From Bacillus sp. OV166 (GTDB taxonomy: Bacteria; Bacillota; Bacilli; Bacillales; Cytobacillaceae), in contig NZ_FXWM01000001.1 in assembly GCF_900177675.1 (NCBI RefSeq), positions 3,543,001 through 3,607,000 of the forward strand: a stretch of DNA of 64,000 nt, in the 5' to 3' direction. Under the pieces are notes generated by a model, which saw only the letters and a program-made list of their open reading frames with translations, made no database searches and had not been told where the DNA came from. Of this stretch, positions 58,504 to 64,000 are shown one piece after another (the first letter of the stretch is position 1; every line of letters starts with the position of its first letter). The translations under genes and the position numbers were made by a program.

Positions 58504-59820
58504 TTAATAGGAATTTTCCACATTGTGTTGATTTTTCTTGCCTGTCAATACCGAAACAATAGAAATAACTAATCCAAGAAATACCCAATGAAAATATAAG
58601 TTACTAACGGAACTTGGACTGATACTTGAAACTAGAAATCCAATAGAGCCCATCATACACGCTTCAAGTAACCCTTTATGGTTCCGGTTGGTACATTCTT
58701 TATAAAATTTATAGAGACTTACGAAAAGATAAGCATACATGGTTACATAACCAAGCAAAATTATTACTCCAAAATTACCCATTATTTCGGCCAGCCAATT
58801 ATGCACTTCTACCACATGATTTGTTGCATAGATGGACTCGTTTTTTAAATAGAATGGGATATTGCCAGCACCAACCCCAAATCCAAATGTTTCTAATGAA
58901 AAGTGAAGGGTATTTCTCAGTAAATTTAATCTCGCTAAATTAGATGGAAGCAGTTCATTACTTGGATAAAAGGTTGCAGCGCTAAACAAACGCTCAAACA
59001 TATTGATAAACCTGCCGAAAAATACGATTACACAAAATAGGAAAACTGTTGAACCGATAATGGCTGCCACTTTCTTTAAAAATCTCGGAAGAAGGATAAA
59101 CATATAAACGATTAAGCCGATCATGACTCCAAGCAAACTAGCGCGTGATTCCGTCAAATAGATCAAATACACGCATAAAATCGAAAGTATACAACTTGTT
59201 GTTTTCAAAAATACTAGTTTACTATTTTTTGTTAAAGATAGATAAAAAAAGAATGATATGGTAAGAAACGTGGCAAAATCATTTTGATTAAAGAAAACAG
59301 ATGTTGGATATGACAACTTATACTCAGAGCCTCCGTATAAAGTTGATGTAGGCAGCTGGATGTGTGCAAAATGATTTATTAATCCAATCACCAATAAAAT
59401 GGCTGTCATAAACATCCAAATTCCATAAAACAGAACCAAATTGATCATTTTCCTGAAAGTAAAAACTGCCAGAAAAACAAATGATATTCCCATACCCAAA
59501 AGAATTAATGACTTAATGCCTTCTATTATGGACTTTGCCCATAGTAGTGAAACCGCTCCATAGGCCATCCAAAACAATAGAAAAAAGAGAACACCTTTTA
59601 CATGTACCTCATTCCAATATTGCGGAAGATTCTTTTCCTTCATAGCTTGAAAGATAAAGAGAATAACCGCAGCTATCAGGAACAAGCGATACAAAAATAA
59701 ACTAAAAAATCCAATATGAATGTGTAAAACCGATTGATTCAGAAAAGTTGTCATGACAAAAATGTACATAACGCAAGCTGATACATCTGTTGCCTGTTTA
59801 ACTAGTGGATTACTTTGCAT
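58504..59820 (-). CDS. tuaE: polysaccharide polymerase TuaE (O-antigen ligase/Wzy-like)
   Basis: A 438-aa membrane protein with about 11 helices and a Wzy_C-like extracytoplasmic loop (NTLHFSLETFGFGVGAGNIP, then VEVHNWLAEIMGNFG with the conserved H-N-x-x). It probably polymerises the repeat units. ATG at 59820 has AGGAGAAGGAAG. Confidence 0.85.
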   Translation of the reverse strand: MQSNPLVKQATDVSACVMYIFVMTTFLNQSVLHIHIGFFSLFLYRLFLIAAVILFIFQAMKEKNLPQYWNEVHVKGVLFFLLFWMAYGAVSLLWAKSIIEGIKSLILLGMGISFVFLAVFTFRKMINLVLFYGIWMFMTAILLVIGLINHFAHIQLPTSTLYGGSEYKLSYPTSVFFNQNDFATFLTISFFFYLSLTKNSKLVFLKTTSCILSILCVYLIYLTESRASLLGVMIGLIVYMFILLPRFLKKVAAIIGSTVFLFCVIVFFGRFINMFERLFSAATFYPSNELLPSNLARLNLLRNTLHFSLETFGFGVGAGNIPFYLKNESIYATNHVVEVHNWLAEIMGNFGVIILLGYVTMYAYLFVSLYKFYKECTNRNHKGLLEACMMGSIGFLVSSISPSSVSNLYFHWVFLGLVISIVSVLTGKKNQHNVENSY

Positions 59821-59844
59821 CAAACTTCCTTCTCCTTTTTCACA

Positions 59845-60789
59845 TTAACTATTTACTAGCTGCAATTGATAAGCTTTGTTTGAGAACTGGAGAGTCTCTT
59901 GTAATCCTTCGAATAGTGTCATAGAGGGCTCCCAATTCAGTATTGTTTTTGTTTCTTCATTGGCAAGAATACTATGACGTATATCGCCTGAACGCTCCTG
60001 TTTATAGATTGGAGATAAATTCGAACCAGTAGCTTCTTTCATCGTTTCGAACAATTCATTGATGGAAATGCATGATCCTGATGACACATGGACATTAATA
60101 TTTTCCTTTGCATTAAGCGCCTTTACATTTGCAGATGCCACATCTTTAACAAAAATAAAATCCCTCGTTTGCTCTCCATCTCCATATATAACGGGTGCTC
60201 TATTCTCAGTAAGTTGATTTGAAAAAATAGCTACTACTCCACCTTCACCCTTTGAGTCTTGTCTTGGACCATATACATTGCTGTAGCGCAAAATACTATA
60301 TGGCAGTTGATACAGTTTACTCGACATTTTCAAATAATTTTCAACTGATAACTTTGTAAGACCATATGGTGACTCAGGCTGCGTTGGGTGAGCGATCGTC
60401 AGAGGCAATTCCATAGGGTTTCCATATACAGCTGCGGATGAAGCAAAAACAACTCTTTTCACCTTTGATTTAATCGCAGCTTTAATAATGTGAAGAGATC
60501 CCCTAATATTTACTTTTTCATCAAATAGAATGTCCCTGACAGACTCTGCCACACTTACTTGTGCGGCTTGATGGATAATATAATCTGGACATAGGGAAAC
60601 AATTAATTCAATAACACTTGGATCGGTAATGTCGTAATTAATGACTTCAATAGGTAAATGCTCGATGTTTTCTCTTCGACCAGTTGAAAAATTATCAATA
60701 ACCGAAACTTTGAAATCTTTTCGAAGCAATTCCTCTACTATATGGGAGCCAATAAACCCTGCGCCGCCTGTGACAATCACTTTACTCAT
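59845..60789 (-). CDS. UDP-sugar 4-epimerase (GalE/WbpP-like), extra gene in the tua operon
   Basis: A 314-aa extended SDR. GGAGFIGSH is the NAD loop, the catalytic Ser is in FASSAAVYG and the YxxxK is YGLTK. UDP-glucose, UDP-GlcNAc or UDP-glucuronate could be the substrate. GGAGGG precedes the ATG at 60789. This gene is not part of the B. subtilis tuaA-H operon and could supply UDP-GalNAc or UDP-GalA for a modified polymer; inference. Confidence 0.87.
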   Translation of the reverse strand: MSKVIVTGGAGFIGSHIVEELLRKDFKVSVIDNFSTGRRENIEHLPIEVINYDITDPSVIELIVSLCPDYIIHQAAQVSVAESVRDILFDEKVNIRGSLHIIKAAIKSKVKRVVFASSAAVYGNPMELPLTIAHPTQPESPYGLTKLSVENYLKMSSKLYQLPYSILRYSNVYGPRQDSKGEGGVVAIFSNQLTENRAPVIYGDGEQTRDFIFVKDVASANVKALNAKENINVHVSSGSCISINELFETMKEATGSNLSPIYKQERSGDIRHSILANEETKTILNWEPSMTLFEGLQETLQFSNKAYQLQLVNS

Positions 60790-60800
60790 CAAAAACCCTC

Positions 60801-62135
60801 CTATATTACCTTTGATATGACTGATTCCGATTGAATAGCTGGTCTCCCAATCGAAAGGTACGTAAATCCAAGACCTTTCATCATCTCTAAATCAAAGAGA
60901 TTCCGCCCATCAACAATCAGAGGCTGCTTCATTAATTGTTTGACTAATGGTAAATCCAATTTTTTTACGTCCATCCAGTCTGTTAAGATCATACACGCAT
61001 CTGAATCATTGATAGTTTCATATATATCTTCTGAATAGATGCACTGGTAACCGATCTGTTTTTTTGCTTCTACAATCGCGATTGGATCATATGCCTTAAC
61101 GATCGCACCCTGCTCTGTTAAGTAAGGAATAATATCCATTGCTGGAGAAGACCTAATATCATCTGTATCAGGCTTAAACGCTAATCCAAGAACACTTATT
61201 GTTTTCCCTTTCAAAGAACCTAATTTAAGTAACAATTTATTCACTAATTGCACCCTTTGCCCTTCGTTTGTTTCAATAACCGCTTTGATTAATTTAAAAT
61301 CGTATCCACAATCCTCGGCAATATGCAGAAGTGCAGCGGTATCTTTTGGGAAACAGGAACCGCCAAATCCAACGCCTGCCTGTAAAAATTTATTACCAAT
61401 CCGGCTATCTAAGCCAATTCCAGTGGATACTTTTGTTACGTCAGCACCGACACGTTCGCAAATATTAGCTATATCATTGATAAATGAAATCTTAGTAGCC
61501 AAAAAAGCATTGGCAGCATATTTAATTATTTCCGCCGTTTCTAAAGAGGCTTTCACAATATTTGCTGTAAACGGTTGATGTATTTCCGAAATTATTTGAA
61601 AAGCTTTTTCGCTTTTGGCCCCAATTACTGCACGCTCCATATTCATCGTATCCTGAATAGCTGTCCCTTCTCTTAAAAATTCAGGATTTGAAACAACATC
61701 AAAAGGTTGTTTTTCCTTGTTGAATTCATGAACAATAGTTTCAATTAATTTTCCAGTTCCAACGGGTACCGTACTTTTTGTGACAATCACCTTGTAATTA
61801 TTTAAATTTTCACCAATGGATTTAGCGACTTGTTTTACATAGGTTAAGTCCGCTTTGCCTGATGATGTCATTGGGGTACCAACTGCAATAAAAATTACCT
61901 CAGCATCTCGAATCTCTTGACTTATATTAGCGCTAAAATTTAGCGTTCCCTTCCGTACATTTTTGTGGACCAGCTCTTTTAATCCAGGCTCATAAATAGG
62001 CATGATCCCCCGTATGAGGTCATTTATTTTCAGTTGATCAATATCACAGCAAGTAACTTGGTTTCCTGATTCAGCAAAACATGTGCCTGATACGAGACCA
62101 ACATATCCAGTTCCAATGACAGCAATTTTTTTCAT
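60801..62135 (-). CDS. tuaD: UDP-glucose 6-dehydrogenase TuaD
   Basis: A 444-aa enzyme making UDP-glucuronate with two NAD. GTGYVGLVSGTCFAE is the NAD loop, VSNPEFLREGTA and the catalytic Cys in GFGGSCFPKD follow. AGGAGG lies upstream of ATG 62135; a TTG at 62144 is too close to that site. Provides the uronic-acid precursor of teichuronic acid. Confidence 0.94.
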   Translation of the reverse strand: MKKIAVIGTGYVGLVSGTCFAESGNQVTCCDIDQLKINDLIRGIMPIYEPGLKELVHKNVRKGTLNFSANISQEIRDAEVIFIAVGTPMTSSGKADLTYVKQVAKSIGENLNNYKVIVTKSTVPVGTGKLIETIVHEFNKEKQPFDVVSNPEFLREGTAIQDTMNMERAVIGAKSEKAFQIISEIHQPFTANIVKASLETAEIIKYAANAFLATKISFINDIANICERVGADVTKVSTGIGLDSRIGNKFLQAGVGFGGSCFPKDTAALLHIAEDCGYDFKLIKAVIETNEGQRVQLVNKLLLKLGSLKGKTISVLGLAFKPDTDDIRSSPAMDIIPYLTEQGAIVKAYDPIAIVEAKKQIGYQCIYSEDIYETINDSDACMILTDWMDVKKLDLPLVKQLMKQPLIVDGRNLFDLEMMKGLGFTYLSIGRPAIQSESVISKVI

Positions 62136-62175
62136 CTTTATCAATCCTCCTGATGATTTTTACTTGAAGAAAAGA

Positions 62176-63369
62176 CTATTTAGTTACATAAATAGATTCT
62201 ATCGTCCGTGTATAGACATCATTTAGCAATGCTCCATTGTGATCGGCATGATAGTTTTTTTGTATATTTTCATACAGTTGATCCTGAACCTCAGGAGTAT
62301 ATAGATTCCTACTTAGGATATCGTTAATACGATTTACTAGGCTTGATACCGACTTACTTTTTATTAAAAGTGGACAATGCTCCCCAAATAAATCCGGAAC
62401 ACCTCCTACTGCTGTACATATCACTGGTGTTTTCAAGGCTAATGCTTCAATGACTACAGTTGGCATCCCTTCTGTGTAAGACGGGAGGGCCAATACATCA
62501 CTAGCAAACAAATAATCTTTTACACTTTCATTTTCAACCTGCCCTGTTAAGTACAATCTGCTATTAAAATCAGAATGCTGAAGTAATTTTTCTTTAGCGG
62601 GCCCATCTCCAACAAACACAAGGGCTACATCATTAGAAAGCCATCCAAGTGAATGAGCGAGTTCAAAAACACCTTTTGCTTTTGTTAACCTTCCTACAAA
62701 AACAACAATCTTCTTGTATTCTGGAAGGTTAAGACGTCTTCTTAGTTGAGTTTTGGTTTCGGTTGTTTGTTGAAATTTTGATAGATCAATCCCTATGGGG
62801 AGAACTATACTATCCCTACCTGCTAATTCTTTTGCCCTCTTTTTAAGACTCTCACCCACTGCTATTACTTGATTTGCCGCCTGTACAGTTTGTTTGAATG
62901 CTTTTTTTGCACTAGCACTAAAATTGGGATAAATATTTACATCACTACCATGTAACGTTAGTACCCAGGGCAGCTTTTTTTGTTCAGCAACAATTCTCGT
63001 TGCCCCTCCAGACGGCATGGCAAAATGTGCGTGAATTAAATCGGCCTCTATCTGATAATCCGACATTGTTTTTAATATGGAAGCTGCAATTCGTTTATCT
63101 GGCTGGGCCCATCTTAGTTGGCCAGGAAGAGCTAAATAGGACGGGCGATAGACCGTCACTCCTTTTCGGAGATACTGAAAAGGAATACCCTGATTAGCCC
63201 GATATTTCTTTCGCGCGTATCTGATCAAAACGGGATTCCGCGGTACAGGACAAATCACTGTAACCTCCACTCCTAGTCGTATCAATGCTTGAACCTGAGT
63301 CTCATGAAATACACCAAGACCAGGTTTTTCGTCACTAGGATATACACTTGTAATCCATAAAATCTTCAT
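62176..63369 (-). CDS. tuaC: GT4 glycosyltransferase TuaC
   Basis: A 397-aa GT-B enzyme. LIHAHFAMPSGGATRI, LHGSDVN, FVGRLTKAKGV and the C-terminal SYTEGMPTVVIEALA (E-x7-E) are GT4 features. Its ATG shares one base with the upstream tuaB stop (TAATG). Confidence 0.9.
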   Translation of the reverse strand: MKILWITSVYPSDEKPGLGVFHETQVQALIRLGVEVTVICPVPRNPVLIRYARKKYRANQGIPFQYLRKGVTVYRPSYLALPGQLRWAQPDKRIAASILKTMSDYQIEADLIHAHFAMPSGGATRIVAEQKKLPWVLTLHGSDVNIYPNFSASAKKAFKQTVQAANQVIAVGESLKKRAKELAGRDSIVLPIGIDLSKFQQTTETKTQLRRRLNLPEYKKIVVFVGRLTKAKGVFELAHSLGWLSNDVALVFVGDGPAKEKLLQHSDFNSRLYLTGQVENESVKDYLFASDVLALPSYTEGMPTVVIEALALKTPVICTAVGGVPDLFGEHCPLLIKSKSVSSLVNRINDILSRNLYTPEVQDQLYENIQKNYHADHNGALLNDVYTRTIESIYVTK

Positions 63370-64000
63370 TAGGATTGCCCTCTTATTTGTTTTTTTACGA
63401 TACTCAAGAAAAAATGGGGATACATCTTATACAAAAGCAAAATATAGACGACCGCACTTACGCCCACCGAAAAAATTAGTGGCCAAATGCTGGTTTGAGA
63501 AAAATAAAAGACAGAAATTTCTTTCATACAAAAGGCGATTGCTGTTATGAGCAAAGATAATAGGAATGGAATAGAAATGGTTTTCAGGTATTGCCGAAAA
63601 CGCAGCTGTATCAACCAGTTTAAGAACCATCTCCCCACTAAGAAATTCACCAGGCTTACCCCTGCATAGGTCCAAGCTACAATTTCCAATTTATTCGTCA
63701 TGACCGCTAGCCATAAAGAAACACCATAGAAAATAAGAACGCAGGCATCCCAATAAAATGCAAGATTGGCTTTTCCTTTTGCTAAAATTACAGATCCATT
63801 TGGATTCATTAAAACCCTTAGAATGCCTACGACTGCCATAATTTGCAAAACAGGAACAGCTTCCAGCCACTTCTGTCCAAAAATAGTTTGGATTAAAACA
63901 TTTGACACCGCAGTCAAACCCATCAAGATGGGAAAAGAAACTAGACTTAAAAGCCTTGTCATGTGTAAGAATCCATCAGTTAATTCAACTTGATTTTGAT
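63369..64000 (-). CDS. tuaB: polysaccharide flippase TuaB (C-terminal part, cut by window end)
   Basis: The frame is open to the window edge (about 210 codons). It encodes the last helices of a Wzx/MATE-like oligosaccharide flippase: SLVSFPILMGLTAVSN, FGQKWLEAVPVLQIMAVVG, NPNGSVILAKGKA. The N-terminal half, and tuaA if present, lie to the right. An internal ATG at 63962 is not the start, because the frame continues upstream. Confidence 0.85.
   Translation of the reverse strand, partial: QNQVELTDGFLHMTRLLSLVSFPILMGLTAVSNVLIQTIFGQKWLEAVPVLQIMAVVGILRVLMNPNGSVILAKGKANLAFYWDACVLIFYGVSLWLAVMTNKLEIVAWTYAGVSLVNFLVGRWFLNWLIQLRFRQYLKTISIPFLLSLLITAIAFCMKEISVFYFSQTSIWPLIFSVGVSAVVYILLLYKMYPHFFLSIVKKQIRGQS

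Overview
The window is chromosomal DNA from an endospore-forming member of the Bacillaceae. Evidence for this: small acid-soluble spore protein genes (tlp, sspN, sspO, sspP), a GerPA/GerPF-type germination protein, low G+C, strong GGAGG ribosome binding sites and an order around citB, tlp, yneP, yneQ, plsY, yneT, parE and parC that resembles Bacillus subtilis. The selenocysteine genes point to a Neobacillus- or Mesobacillus-like organism rather than B. subtilis; this assignment is inference.

Layout. 1-100: tail of a tyrosine recombinase. 0.3-4.9 kb: heterodimeric ABC exporter and a secreted protein. 5-9.4 kb: parC and parE; parE carries an apparent one-base frameshift in an A-run. 9.7-15 kb: CoA-binding protein, a histidine kinase/GGDEF response-regulator pair, plsY, a CapA-like protein and a CPBP protease gene that also has a homopolymer frameshift. 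15-19 kb: yneQ, yneP, a double-AAA+ ATPase, tlp, sspN and a 43-aa FbpB-like protein. 19-24 kb: a TlpA-type oxidoreductase, mtnA, a Rossmann-fold epimerase with an ATT start, and an ABC-F gene behind a well-formed transcription attenuator with a 12-codon leader ORF. 24-28 kb: citB with CcpC-type operators, then sspO and sspP.

28-32 kb is the most unusual part: a selenocysteine locus. selA is followed by an Hsp20-like gene, a small SelW/Rdx-like gene with an in-frame TGA in a CxxU motif, and selD with an in-frame TGA at its catalytic position. Each TGA is followed by a compact hairpin of the bacterial SECIS type. Ordinary ORF calling truncates or misses both genes. At 42.4-45.7 kb a PhnD/PhnC/fused-PhnE ABC importer has a binding protein resembling the putative selenate-transporter family, so the window may hold both uptake and use of selenium. 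selB and the Sec tRNA are not here.

32-38 kb: threonine catabolism (tdh, kbl), a nitronate monooxygenase-like enzyme, and the guanine-riboswitch-controlled xpt-pbuX operon. 38-40 kb is a scar: a perfect 61-bp copy of the pbuX 3' end lies 1.46 kb downstream, and between the copies are gene remnants (LysR-like tail, ATP-dependent DNA ligase fragment) and one unknown gene. 45-49 kb: MFS transporter, YitT and YdjM-type membrane proteins, and a truncated DUF1992 gene.

49.4-54.8 kb is a probable zinc island: two paralogous pairs of a YcgR-type permease and a TIGR03943/YcgQ-type protein flank an orphan znuA. A 15-bp Zur-box-like palindrome sits in the divergent region between znuA and the second pair, and a His-rich YmaF-like protein follows. 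55-55.9 kb is gene-poor, with a decayed permease fragment and two very small ORFs. 55.9-64 kb (minus strand) is a teichuronic-acid operon, tuaB-C-D-(epimerase)-E-F-G-H, with tuaB cut by the window edge and an extra sugar-nucleotide epimerase between tuaD and tuaE.
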